64,000 nucleotides of DNA from Planktomarina sp. (GTDB lineage Bacteria; Pseudomonadota; Alphaproteobacteria; Rhodobacterales; Rhodobacteraceae). The translations under genes and the position numbers were made by a program. The stretch covers positions 1-64,000 of the forward strand of contig JAHDCF010000007.1 of the NCBI GenBank assembly GCA_020630015.1, written 5' to 3'. Shown piece after piece: positions 9,326 through 18,672 of this stretch (the stretch's first letter is position 1; every line of letters starts with the position of its first letter). A model generated the notes under the pieces. It was not told the origin of the DNA, ran no database searches, and worked only from the letters and a program-made list of their open reading frames with translations.

Positions 9326-10255
9326 TTATGACCCCAAAACAGCCAGCCATACCGTAATTGTAATGACGCCCAATGCCGTTCCAATCAATACCGTTGATGC
9401 GGCAACACGTTTGGCCACCCCGTACATATTCGCAAATATATAAGCGTTGATTCCAGCGGGCATTGCGGCGGTTAAAACCGCCGACTGAAATTCACCGACA
9501 GAGACAGTTCCGATGGGAAAAATTGCCACTAAAACCGGTCTTACAAAAAGGGTGACCGCACAAATGAACAAAATGATGCGCATGTCGCCTTCAGGTCGAT
9601 ACCGAACCAAAATGCCGCCAAGCCCAAAAAGAGCAGCGGGAAGCGCCGCACGGGCCAAAAGCGCCACACCATCATCGACGAATTTTGGCACCGATACATC
9701 AGAAAGGTTTACGGCAAACCCCAGTGCCAACCCAATCACCAGCCCGTTTCGAAACATGGCTTTTGCAACATGACTTGCGATTTGTCTGGCTGGCTTGCCG
9801 GATGCCAAAACAATTTCCATTGTGGTGATCCCCACCAAATAGGCCAAAGGGGCATGAATGGCGATAATCGCATAATTTGGCGCAAGCGCATCAACACCGT
9901 ATGCGCGCTCCATAATGGGCAAACCCAGCAATACGGAATTGGCGAAAAAACAAGCAAATCCGATCGCAACGCTGTCGGTCAGGGGGCGCTTAAAACCCCA
10001 GTGCGACGCCCATATCCCCAAACCAAAGCAGAGAAGTGCAGGCACATAATATCGCACCATCAGGCCTGGATTGGCTGTTGCCCCAAGATCAATCGTACTT
10101 ACCGCTTGAAACAAAAGGCAAGGGATCGCAAATGTTTGGGCGAATTTCATCACCGCATCGATGCCGGCATCAGACATCCAATGCCGGGCGACACATAAAT
10201 ATCCAAAACCGATCACAAGAAAGACCGGGGCAATAATGTCCAGAAGATCCAACAT
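9326..10255 (-). CDS. AEC family (auxin efflux carrier-like) transporter
   Basis: MLDLLDIIAPVFLVIGFGYL... multi-TM with ANSVLLGLPIMERAYG and PAGINAYIFANMY. Confidence 0.88.
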   Translation of the reverse strand: MLDLLDIIAPVFLVIGFGYLCVARHWMSDAGIDAVMKFAQTFAIPCLLFQAVSTIDLGATANPGLMVRYYVPALLCFGLGIWASHWGFKRPLTDSVAIGFACFFANSVLLGLPIMERAYGVDALAPNYAIIAIHAPLAYLVGITTMEIVLASGKPARQIASHVAKAMFRNGLVIGLALGFAVNLSDVSVPKFVDDGVALLARAALPAALFGLGGILVRYRPEGDMRIILFICAVTLFVRPVLVAIFPIGTVSVGEFQSAVLTAAMPAGINAYIFANMYGVAKRVAASTVLIGTALGVITITVWLAVLGS

Positions 10256-10256
10256 C

Positions 10257-11057
10257 CTACAGTGGGATCACAAGGCCATCATAGGCCGGTTCAACCCCTT
10301 CAGGCAGATCCTTTGCTAAGGTCGCAAAATCCAAATCCACATGCATGTTTGTAATCACCGATCTGCGTGGTTTCACCCGTTCGATCCAACCCAATGTTTG
10401 ATCCAGATGGGAATGACTGGGGTGTGGAGTGTATCGAAGGGCATCGACAATCCACAGATCCAAACCCTGTACATGCGGCCACGCATCATCGGGCAAGGTG
10501 GCCACATCCGGCAAATAGACAGCTGCGCCGATGCGAAACCCTAGGGCGTGTATGCCACCATGTGGCACAGTGAACGGGGTAAAATCGATCTCACCGCCCG
10601 GGCCTGGAACGGTGAAGGATCCGTCAATCTGGTTCATTTGCAATATTGGCGGATACGATGACCATTCTGGTTGCGTAAACGCATAGGAAAACCGGTGTTC
10701 CAGATCGGCGCGGGTTGCCGCGTCGGCCCAGACAGGCAGACGTTCCCGCGTGTTTATTACGATCATGCGCAAATCATCCAAACCGTGGGTGTGATCTGCA
10801 TGTGGGTGTGTAAACACCACGCCATCCAGCGTTCCAACATTCGCATTCAACAGCTGATTGCGCATATCCGGCGAAGCATCGACCAAAACGCGCGTTGTCC
10901 CATTTGGGCCATCTTGTTCCACAAGAATTGAACAGCGCTGCCGCCGGTTTTTGGGGTTGTCTGGGTCACAAGCCCCCCAATGCCCCCCCAATCGGGGCAC
11001 CCCGCCGGAGGATCCGCAGCCCAATATGGTGATGCGGCGGTTCAAACGGCTTTCCAA
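10257..11057 (-). CDS. MBL-fold metallohydrolase (PhnP-like)
   Basis: LGCGSSGGVPRLGGHWGACDPDNPKNRRQRCSILV...FTHPHADHTHGLDDLR...LPDVATLPD. Confidence 0.88.
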   Translation of the reverse strand: MESRLNRRITILGCGSSGGVPRLGGHWGACDPDNPKNRRQRCSILVEQDGPNGTTRVLVDASPDMRNQLLNANVGTLDGVVFTHPHADHTHGLDDLRMIVINTRERLPVWADAATRADLEHRFSYAFTQPEWSSYPPILQMNQIDGSFTVPGPGGEIDFTPFTVPHGGIHALGFRIGAAVYLPDVATLPDDAWPHVQGLDLWIVDALRYTPHPSHSHLDQTLGWIERVKPRRSVITNMHVDLDFATLAKDLPEGVEPAYDGLVIPL

Positions 11058-11833
11058 AATAATGTTTCGAAATTCGTTTCGGTCTGGGCGGCGAATTCGG
11101 CCAAGGGCATGCCAAAAACATCTGCCCCTACCTGTGCCGTAAAGGCGGTATAAGCCGGTTCATTGCGTTTGCCACGATGGGGTGGCGGGGCAAGGTATGG
11201 TGCATCCGTTTCCACCAAAATGCGATCAATCGGCGCCGTCGCAAAAATATCGCGCACCTCTTGGGATTTTGGGAACGTGGCCACACCAGACATCGACAAA
11301 TAAAATCCAAGTTCCAATGCTGTTTTGGCCAATTCGGGGCCAGAAGAAAAGCAATGCATCACGCATGTATAAGGCGCATTTTTGTGCTCTGTGGTCAAAA
11401 TGTCTGCCATATCGACGTCCGCATCACGAGAATGAATGATGAGGGGAAGCTTGCTGCGCTGCGCTGCTTCGATGTGAATGCGCAGGCTGTCTTTTTGTAC
11501 ATCAGCACTTTCAACGGTGTAATGATAATCCAAACCGGTTTCGCCGATCGCAACAAATTTTGGATGGTCTGTCAGGGCCAAAAGATCATCAACCGTGCAG
11601 ACTCCATCTTCGGCCACATTCATTGGGTGGGTGCCGGCGGCGTAAAAAACACCGTCATATTGTTCTGCAATCGCACGTATTTTGGGTTCCTGTGTCAAAT
11701 GTGTGCAAATGGTCACCATACGATGCACACCAGCGGCCCGGGCATTTTCCACAACTTGATCGCGATCTTCCTCAAAGTTTGGGAAATCCAAATGGCAATG
11801 ACTGTCCGTTATGCGGGGGGGAAGGTCGGTCAA
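11042..11833 (-). CDS. tatD: TatD family DNase
   Basis: DSHCHLDFPNFEED...GETGLDYHY...IHSRDAD...HCFSSG...ETDAPYLAPPPHRGKRNEPAY. Confidence 0.93.
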   Translation of the reverse strand: MTDLPPRITDSHCHLDFPNFEEDRDQVVENARAAGVHRMVTICTHLTQEPKIRAIAEQYDGVFYAAGTHPMNVAEDGVCTVDDLLALTDHPKFVAIGETGLDYHYTVESADVQKDSLRIHIEAAQRSKLPLIIHSRDADVDMADILTTEHKNAPYTCVMHCFSSGPELAKTALELGFYLSMSGVATFPKSQEVRDIFATAPIDRILVETDAPYLAPPPHRGKRNEPAYTAFTAQVGADVFGMPLAEFAAQTETNFETLFWKAV

Positions 11834-12972
11834 GGTTGATCCTGTCGAATGATGTGTGCGGCGGTTTTTTCAATCTTAAAAAGCGTATCAAGGATGAGGG
11901 CAGAGGGGTCAAGGTTCACTGATTGCCCACGCCTGAGGTCTTGCAAGGTTGAAAGTTGAACCTCGGCCCATGCTTGCGCAGCTTTTGGTGTGGGGCACAG
12001 ACGTGCAAAAACCTCACTTTCGCCGCTGGCAGCTTGCTGAACAACGCCACCCCGCGAAAATACGGACCGCGCCATGCGCGATAAGAACACTTCCAACATA
12101 TTGGTTAAAAGCGCGATATCATCGGGTTTGCTGACATTACTTAGGGTCAGGGATTTGGATCGATCAAATGATGGCATGCCTGACATTAGATTCACGATGC
12201 TTTGATAAATATCTGCACCATTTTGCAGGCCCAAAGATAATGTGGCACCAACAGATCCCGCACCCAATATGAGGGCTTCGCGGGTGGGTGCCAGATCGGG
12301 TGCGGCCTGCGTGATTGCCCGTTCCAAATCTGCATCCGTTAATGGCGACAGGGTTTCAACCCGGCAGCGTGATCGGATGGTGGGCAACAACGCGCTGGGT
12401 TGATGCGCAACCAAAATCAATGTGGCCATTTCAGGCGGTTCTTCCAAAACTTTCAACAGCGCATTGGCCGCGGCTGTGTTTAGTTCATCAGCGGCATCGA
12501 CGATAACCACGCGCCGACCGTTCCCCCCCGCTGAAAGGCCAAAAAAATTGCGTAATTTGCGTACTTCCTCAACGGATATCACCGATTTTAAGCGGCCGGT
12601 TTTTTCATCCACCGGTCGCCTTAAAATAAACAATCCCGGTTCGGATCCTGCACGCATCCGGGTTAGAACAGGATGGTCATAGTCAGGCATTTCATGGTCA
12701 GGGGTGTCACCAAAAAGACCGGGGCCATCTGCCTCTGGCCGCGTCAACAAAAATCCGGCAACCTGATAGGCCAAAGTTGCTTTTCCAATGCCTTTGGGGC
12801 CTGCGAATATCCATCCTTGATGAAATCGCCCCGCTGCAAAGGAAGAAATGATTTTTTCGCGAACCTTGCCGTGACCAAATATTTCGGGCGTTTCGCGCGG
12901 ATGCGGTGCGCCATAAATTTGATCCGGGGTGGGAAGGTCCGTCATTGCAAACGGTCTTTGACGACAGACCAC
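11830..12972 (-). CDS. holB: DNA polymerase III subunit delta'
   Basis: IFAGPKGIGKATLAYQ...VVIVDAADELNTAAANALLKVLEEPP...LLPTIRSRCRVE; between tmk and tatD. Confidence 0.92.
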   Translation of the reverse strand: MVCRQRPFAMTDLPTPDQIYGAPHPRETPEIFGHGKVREKIISSFAAGRFHQGWIFAGPKGIGKATLAYQVAGFLLTRPEADGPGLFGDTPDHEMPDYDHPVLTRMRAGSEPGLFILRRPVDEKTGRLKSVISVEEVRKLRNFFGLSAGGNGRRVVIVDAADELNTAAANALLKVLEEPPEMATLILVAHQPSALLPTIRSRCRVETLSPLTDADLERAITQAAPDLAPTREALILGAGSVGATLSLGLQNGADIYQSIVNLMSGMPSFDRSKSLTLSNVSKPDDIALLTNMLEVFLSRMARSVFSRGGVVQQAASGESEVFARLCPTPKAAQAWAEVQLSTLQDLRRGQSVNLDPSALILDTLFKIEKTAAHIIRQDQP

Positions 12973-13562
12973 ATGCGTTCAAACACTTGGTCTTGTGATC
13001 CGCTGGCATCGATCACCACGCAACGGTCGGCAAAATCATTGGTCAACGCCAGAAAACCATCGCGCAACTTTTGCTGGAAGGCCAAACCAAAATCTTCGAA
13101 CCGATCCTCACCTGAAGATCGCGCCAAACCGCGCTGTAACGCAACCTTGGGATCCATATCAAAAACCAAGGTTAAATCTGGATCAATTCCAATCATTTCG
13201 CGATGCAAAACATCCACGTGTGTACGTAAATCCCCTCGCGTCGCGCCTTGATACACACGGGTGCTGTCGGCGAAACGATCGGTAACGACAACTGCATTTT
13301 TATCAAGATTTGGCTGAATCGTTTTTTCCAAATGGTCTCGGCGGGCTGCAGTAAACAAAAGGATCTCGGTTTCTGCGCTCCACCGATCTGGATCACCTGT
13401 CAAAAGCAGATTTCGGATCTCTTCGGCGCCTTCGGCCCCGCCAGGTTCACGGGTTAAGACGACGTCGCGCCCCAATTCGCGCAAGGCCTGAACACAACGT
13501 TTGGCCTGAGTGGACTTTCCCGAACCGTCGATACCTTCAAAGGAAATGAACATTTCACCCAT
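12942..13562 (-). CDS. tmk: Thymidylate kinase
   Basis: MFISFEGIDGSGKSTQAKRC...VVLTREPGG...DRFADSTRVYQG. Confidence 0.95.
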   Translation of the reverse strand: MGEMFISFEGIDGSGKSTQAKRCVQALRELGRDVVLTREPGGAEGAEEIRNLLLTGDPDRWSAETEILLFTAARRDHLEKTIQPNLDKNAVVVTDRFADSTRVYQGATRGDLRTHVDVLHREMIGIDPDLTLVFDMDPKVALQRGLARSSGEDRFEDFGLAFQQKLRDGFLALTNDFADRCVVIDASGSQDQVFERMWSVVKDRLQ

Positions 13563-13591
13563 CCCCCAGATGGTGCAGTGTGTGTCGACAA

Positions 13592-14767
13592 TCAGGATGC
13601 GCCGGCCAAACCGCCATTCAATTTTGTCAAAATAACTTGGGCGGCTGTGCGCAGACGTGGTAAAATTCCGCCACGCCCAACGTCTTCGGTGGCAACAAGC
13701 GGCACCCGCGTGTCAGGAATGCCAGGCGTTTCGATCACCAGTTCACCCAATTTGTCGCCTTTAGTGATTGGGGCTTCGATTGGGCCTTGGTATTCTATGG
13801 ATGTTTTCATTTTATCGGCCGCGGCGACGGGCACCAGAATTTTGGGTTCTCCATCGATGGTCATCCCAACCGTGCGTTGCTCCCCCATCCACACTTGGGC
13901 CTTTGCAATTTCGGTGCCTTCAACCCCAAAAGATTTTTGCGCAAATTGGCGAAATGCCCACGCAACGATACGTTCCGATTCCTCGGCCCGCGCAGCAGCG
14001 GAATCAAGTCCGGTTATTGCAAAAATTACGCGACGGTCCCCTTTCTTCGCGGAACCCACCAATCCGAAACCGGCCTCTTTGGTATGTCCGGTTTTCAATC
14101 CATCTGCACCAATCCCCAGTGACAACAATGGATTGCGGTTTTGTGTGTTGCTGGGTGCGCGGCCATCAAATTCAAACTCGCGTTCGGCAAACATCGGATA
14201 ATAGGTTGGGAAATCGCGAATGATACCGTCGGCCAAAGTTACTAAGTCACGCATCGACATGCGTTGCCGCGGATTTGGCCAACCATTGGAATTGGCAAAG
14301 CTTGAATTTTCCATTCCCAAGACAGCAGCCCGATCATTCATCATCTGCGCAAAACCGGCCTCTGATCCGTCAAAGGCCATCGCTTCGGCCAGAACGGCGC
14401 TGGCATCATTGCCTGACAATACGATGACACCACGAACCAGATCCTCCACGGTGACACGATCTGTTGTGTCCAAGAACATGGTCGACCCGCCATAGTTCAT
14501 CGCGTGTTGCGAAACGCGCAACTTTTCATTCCATTGTAACCGCCCATCGCGAATGGCCTCAAACGTCATGAAAAGTGTCATCAATTTTGACATGGATGCC
14601 GGTGGAACGGGTTCATCACCTTGTTTATTCAACAAAACCGTGCCGGTCGATTGATCCAAAACAAAGGCGGCGCGTGCTTTGGTTTCAAAGGCGGCTGCGC
14701 CGCTGCCCACCCATAGGATCGCCATGCAAACGCATGCGAAAGATCTTGCCACCCATGATGCCATCAC
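13592..14767 (-). CDS. dacC: D-alanyl-D-alanine carboxypeptidase
   Basis: VPPASMSKLMT (SxxK), VLSGNDASAVLAE (SxN), DGLKTGHTKEAGFG (KTG). Confidence 0.93.
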   Translation of the reverse strand: MMASWVARSFACVCMAILWVGSGAAAFETKARAAFVLDQSTGTVLLNKQGDEPVPPASMSKLMTLFMTFEAIRDGRLQWNEKLRVSQHAMNYGGSTMFLDTTDRVTVEDLVRGVIVLSGNDASAVLAEAMAFDGSEAGFAQMMNDRAAVLGMENSSFANSNGWPNPRQRMSMRDLVTLADGIIRDFPTYYPMFAEREFEFDGRAPSNTQNRNPLLSLGIGADGLKTGHTKEAGFGLVGSAKKGDRRVIFAITGLDSAAARAEESERIVAWAFRQFAQKSFGVEGTEIAKAQVWMGEQRTVGMTIDGEPKILVPVAAADKMKTSIEYQGPIEAPITKGDKLGELVIETPGIPDTRVPLVATEDVGRGGILPRLRTAAQVILTKLNGGLAGAS

Positions 14768-14785
14768 ATTCTCCGTTGTTGGCCG

Positions 14786-15595
14786 TTATCCAGATACGAA
14801 ATATGCATCGGAAAACCCTTGGCCTTTGATCTGCTGCAAAAGTCGGTTCTTTTCAGACTCAGATTTAGCAGGCCCAGCGATAACGCGCCAGAAGGGTTTG
14901 CCGTTGATTTCCATTTTCACGATTTTTGCCGGGATACCTTTGCCAACCAAAGTGGCAACGGTGGCCTGCGCATTGGCTTGGACACTGAAAATTCCCAATT
15001 GGACATATGGCTTGCTGGGCAAATTTATGTTGTCAGGTGCAGGCTGAGGTGTGGAAACTTCTGGTTGCGTCGGCGTTTCAAGCCCAAGCGGGGCAGGGCC
15101 CTCAGATGTGGTCTCTTGAGGGGTATTCCCGACGTTGGTTGAAGGCGCTTCACGGGCCGGATCAACTTCTGCGGCGGATTCCGGGCGCAAAGCGGTCACA
15201 TCAAGGCGCTGCACCGCGCCAGCGGGAATGCCCAAAGCCAAAGCTGCCTCAGCGGAGACTTGGAAAGGTGCTGATCCATCCTCATCTCGGGGATACAACG
15301 CCCCAACAACAAACTGACCGTTGGAGGTGTTGCGAATGATCACCCGTTCGGGCTGGGAAACATCAGTATGCGCCACCCAAACACCACCCAAAGTAGGGCG
15401 CCCGTCCCATCGGCCGGATTCTGTTTTTCGAAACACCTCTGGCGCCTCCACGTCGCGGGCCACGATTGTCACTGTTTCACTGTTGGTGGGTGGGTTTTGA
15501 TTTTGATTTGCAAAAGGAAAATTCGCCGGATCACATCCGGTTATCATCATTACCAAAACACCAATGCCCAAACCATAAAAGGGATTGCCTGTCAT
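14786..15595 (-). CDS. SPOR-domain lipoprotein
   Basis: Start reassigned to MTGNPFYGLGIGVLVMMITGCDPAN (lipobox-like); C-terminal SPOR YVQLGIFSVQANAQATVATLVGKGIPAKIVK...FWRVIAGPAKSESEKNRLLQQIKGQGFSDAYFV. Confidence 0.85.
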   Translation of the reverse strand: MTGNPFYGLGIGVLVMMITGCDPANFPFANQNQNPPTNSETVTIVARDVEAPEVFRKTESGRWDGRPTLGGVWVAHTDVSQPERVIIRNTSNGQFVVGALYPRDEDGSAPFQVSAEAALALGIPAGAVQRLDVTALRPESAAEVDPAREAPSTNVGNTPQETTSEGPAPLGLETPTQPEVSTPQPAPDNINLPSKPYVQLGIFSVQANAQATVATLVGKGIPAKIVKMEINGKPFWRVIAGPAKSESEKNRLLQQIKGQGFSDAYFVSG

Positions 15596-15744
15596 ATCAC
15601 TCGTCCTGCTTATCCGCGTTGCGGTTGGAGTTTTCTCCGTTAGGCGTCTCAATAACAAAAAATGAAGCGGGTGCATAGTCTTTGTAAAAATCACGGGCTT
15701 TATGCATTGCAAATTCTTTTTGGCCCGACTAAACCGCCCCTGAC

Positions 15745-15834
15745 GGAGACTTGGCAGAGTGGTCGAATGCACCGGTCTTGAAAACCGACGAGGGTGAAAG
15801 TCCTCCCAGGGTTCGAATCCCTGAGTCTCCGCCA
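15745..15834 (+). tRNA. tRNA-Ser (anticodon TGA), CCA encoded
   Basis: ggagact/agtctcc acceptor, long variable arm, loop cttgaaa, gggttcgaatccc T-arm, GCCA end. Confidence 0.95.
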
Positions 15835-15994
15835 CAACCTAAGTGGTTGTTATTAAAAAATTTTACAACGATGAATTACCTCGGACATTCCCGATGCTTA
15901 GCTTGGATTGGCCACCAAAGAGAATGCATCCTAGAGGTCCAATCTAGCCGCTTGATCGCAAACGTCTCTTTGGCCAATTTTTGACGGGACGGTT

Positions 15995-16044
15995 TTTGGA
16001 ATAATTTACGACCTCAAATTTGACTTTGGGAATAACTCACGAAC
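15995..16044. repeat. Imperfect direct repeat TTTGG(G)AATAA(T/C)T(T/C)ACGA(A)C x2
   Basis: tttggaataatttacgac (15995) and tttgggaataactcacgaac (16025), just downstream of tRNA-Ser. Confidence 0.4.
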
Positions 16045-16213
16045 GTTTTGTTCGGGCGTTCTATTCGTTCTGTTTCAACTGAAGGCGCAAATTTTGGGGT
16101 GTCAGTCGACGATGTTGCCAAGGCAAAACGCAGTTACACTTGCAAAAATATTCGAGCGAGCCTTAGTCGGAATCCCGTATCATAACTCGGATTTTCGTAA
16201 CGAATTTTGAGTT

Positions 16214-16801
16214 TTAAAGTACTGCGATGTTGTCTCTGTGCTTGTTCCAATTGGCGGTCTCTGGGTTATGCTTGACCAATTGCGAGGTAAAGGCAATCGG
16301 CTGGCTGCCGTCGAGGACAGTTTGCAAAGTATCAGGAGCGAAGAATGCCAAGTCAATCATTTGGCGTAGTCCACTTTGTCGGAAGCTGTTGTCGTCTGCG
16401 ATTTGTTTTAAATTCCATCCTTGGCGAAGGGCCGCGTATCAATTCTGCGCGGCGTATATATTCTTGATCAAAACCATGTCCCTAGACGGCTTAACTTTGC
16501 CAAGAATAACTTTCGATTCAACTCCGCGTTTGTGTTGCTGGAAGGGTGCTAAGAATGTTCGGGTTTGGTTGTTGATACGCTTGACGCCCTTGGGCAAGAA
16601 GGATGGAGGTGCTGCATTTTGGGTGTTTTCTGCGACAAACTGACGTTTCCGGACCTGCTTAGAAAGGTCAAAAAAATCGGCGAAGAAATCGATATCGACT
16701 GATGCGCACAGAAGACCACAAACGGTCTGATCAAAAATGCAAAAACAAGAACTGCTTTGATCCAGACCCTGAGAGAGGAGCGTGTAGCGTCTACAAATCA
16801 A
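16214..16801 (-). pseudogene. Decayed serine site-specific recombinase, C-terminal part, interrupted by an in-frame TGA
   Basis: Reverse strand: KGVKRINNQTRTFLAPFQQHKRGVESKVILGKVKPSRDMVLIKNIYAAQN*YAALRQGWNLKQIADDNSFRQSGLRQMIDLAFFAPDTLQTVLDGSQPIAFTSQLVKHNPETANWNKHRDNIAVL*. This resembles the resolvase tail (RRGVE...DPxLIxxIxxAxxW...IA...LRLAFLAPDIVxxILxGxQP). No catalytic N-terminal domain is visible. Confidence 0.65.
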
Positions 16802-16886
16802 AGGACTTTTCAGCGGCGTCTATCAAAGTGCCACTCTAACAGGCGAAGGATTGGCATATTTTCGCCACTTTTCCCGCATAAGGAGA

Positions 16887-16917
16887 AAAAGTGTAGAAAA
16901 TCTATACAAAAGTGTAG
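16887..16917. promoter_or_regulatory. Operator-like repeats AAAAGTGTAG-N11-AAAAGTGTAG with an intervening inverted CTATAC
   Basis: aaaagtgtagaaaatctatacaaaagtgtag; identical 10-mers 21 bp apart, about 50-80 bp before the next CDS. Confidence 0.4.
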
Positions 16918-16968
16918 CAATATACCTATGTGACGAAGTGCTTGTGGTTTAGGAGTGTGGGCAGTGCC

Positions 16969-18009
16969 ATGCTAGAAGTTGTGGGAAAGTTGAGCCGTTT
17001 TGCGTGTGGCTCAGTGGCATTAATGGCTTTGACGACAGGCGCAAATGCGCAGTCATCTGGTGATACAAAAATTGTACCCGGTTTGATCGACGCAGAATTG
17101 CAAACGTCGGTGGATTTTCGGGATTTGGTTTTCCAAAGCTGTTACGAGCGGAGCAGTTGCGAGGTTGGAAACTTTTCGATTTCTGCAACCAGACTTGATG
17201 CCCAATCAGGGGAATGGATCCCTGCGAAAATTTACTGGGATCCGATTGATGGATTTGGGGTTCTTGAAGGCGGTCAAGATGATGAAATCGACATCGATGA
17301 ACGCTTAACCGTAAATTTTGCCAAAGCAAAAGTTGTCAGAGCTATTTGGTACAGCGATTTGTTCGCAAAAGAGCATGTTCGCTATCAAAAATTGGCGCGA
17401 TCTCGAAGCGTTGAAGGGACAGCATCGGCCAAAGTAAGCCGAAATTATGAAACCGCTTTCGCGACATTTTCAAAAGTCGTGGGGCAAGAAGAGACGTTTT
17501 TGACAACGGGTGTTGTGGATCTACCCGACCGGGAATTCAACGAAATTGTTGATGCATCCATCTTTGATACGGGTGGTGATTTGCGAAAGCGTTTGTTGCT
17601 TGAAGCCGAAGAGCCGAAAATTTTGGCCGGCACGCAAGAAGCAGTTGGACAATCGAATGACCGGGCCGTTTTGACCCTTGCGGTGGATCCGTCAGCCAAC
17701 AAGGCAAAAAATGTCCAATTAGATAATGAACCGTACGCCTTGGCTTTTTCAGCGCGGTCACCGCTGCCTTGGACGAGTGGGCAAACATCAAACAGTAAAA
17801 AGTTCGATAAGCACATTGGAGATCACTCCAAATTGCAGGAATTGTTTTCCTATTCCGGCGCTTTGCGATTGGCCGGTGACGTGTCCAATGGCGAAATTTC
17901 ACAAACTGTGAGCCCGGGTATCTGGACAAAGCAAATTGTTTTTTCCGCGGCTTCGGCGACAAGCAACGACTATTCGATCGCTGGGTTGGTTTTTCAAAGT
18001 GAAGAGTAA
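16969..18009 (+). CDS. Secreted protein of unknown function
   Basis: ATG 16969 gives signal peptide MLEVVGKLSRFACGSVALMALTTGANAQSS; no recognisable family. Confidence 0.65.
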   Translation: MLEVVGKLSRFACGSVALMALTTGANAQSSGDTKIVPGLIDAELQTSVDFRDLVFQSCYERSSCEVGNFSISATRLDAQSGEWIPAKIYWDPIDGFGVLEGGQDDEIDIDERLTVNFAKAKVVRAIWYSDLFAKEHVRYQKLARSRSVEGTASAKVSRNYETAFATFSKVVGQEETFLTTGVVDLPDREFNEIVDASIFDTGGDLRKRLLLEAEEPKILAGTQEAVGQSNDRAVLTLAVDPSANKAKNVQLDNEPYALAFSARSPLPWTSGQTSNSKKFDKHIGDHSKLQELFSYSGALRLAGDVSNGEISQTVSPGIWTKQIVFSAASATSNDYSIAGLVFQSEE

Positions 18010-18037
18010 GTAGCAACGTTTTGTGCAGGAGTGGTAA

Positions 18038-18613
18038 ATGAAAAACTGGCGTACATCAGCGATTATCGCAAGTTTCTTGGGTGCAATTTTTCCAAGCCTT
18101 TCTGCGACACCGACGAAGGCAGCGGTATTGCCGCCTGCGACCTCTCAACAAATGGAGCTGCTAAAAAGATGGAGCAGTATTCGTGAAGGGATTTCTGGCG
18201 CACAGCCGCTGGTTCAATTGAACCCAAATCTTAAAGACGTGGTTTTGAGCGCACCTTTGGATGCGGGCTTGCAAAATCATGTGCGTCACAGCTACGCCTT
18301 GGCTCAGCCCGAAGAAATCGAGAGCCTGGACGAATTTTGGCTTGAGCTTCTCGTTGCACATGGTGACTCAACCCTGATTTCCGTATTTCTTTCAACACGC
18401 TCGCAAATTTCGACCTCCGCTCCCTTGGATGGGGACGCATATTTGGAACACTGGTTGTGGAAAGTGATGGGTGGTGGAAATTGTGATGGCGGGTGTGATG
18501 ATGGCGGAAACGCCGGCAATGGCCAAGGTTGCGGCAACGGCGACGGAAACAATGGTAACGGCGACGGGAGCAACGGCGGCGGTGGTAACGGCAACGGTGG
18601 TGGCAAAAAGTAG
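18038..18613 (+). CDS. Secreted protein with C-terminal Gly/Asn-rich low-complexity tail
   Basis: Signal peptide MKNWRTSAIIASFLGAIFPSLSATPTKAA; tail GGGNCDGGCDDGGNAGNGQGCGNGDGNNGNGDGSNGGGGNGNGGGKK. Confidence 0.65.
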   Translation: MKNWRTSAIIASFLGAIFPSLSATPTKAAVLPPATSQQMELLKRWSSIREGISGAQPLVQLNPNLKDVVLSAPLDAGLQNHVRHSYALAQPEEIESLDEFWLELLVAHGDSTLISVFLSTRSQISTSAPLDGDAYLEHWLWKVMGGGNCDGGCDDGGNAGNGQGCGNGDGNNGNGDGSNGGGGNGNGGGKK

Positions 18614-18672
18614 AGGCCTGCACCAATCTGATTTCGATCTTCAATCCTTTTGAATGTTTTGAACGGAATTCT

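Noticed and set aside
10257-11057. PhnP-like MBL gene as part of a phosphonate system with 2064..3535
   Set aside because: It sits in the conserved tmk-holB-tatD block, where such MBL genes are a housekeeping neighbour.
16227-16643. 138-aa plus-strand ORF
   Set aside because: The opposite strand carries the recombinase remnant; the plus ORF has no family features.
18470-18613. Glycine-codon repeats as a tandem-repeat array or CRISPR
   Set aside because: Protein low-complexity coding, with no regular repeat/spacer structure. No CRISPR array seen anywhere in the window.
18231-18644. Minus-strand Pro/His-rich ORFs (18231..18644, 18304..18606)
   Set aside because: Antisense readings of the Gly/Asn-rich tail; low complexity explains them.
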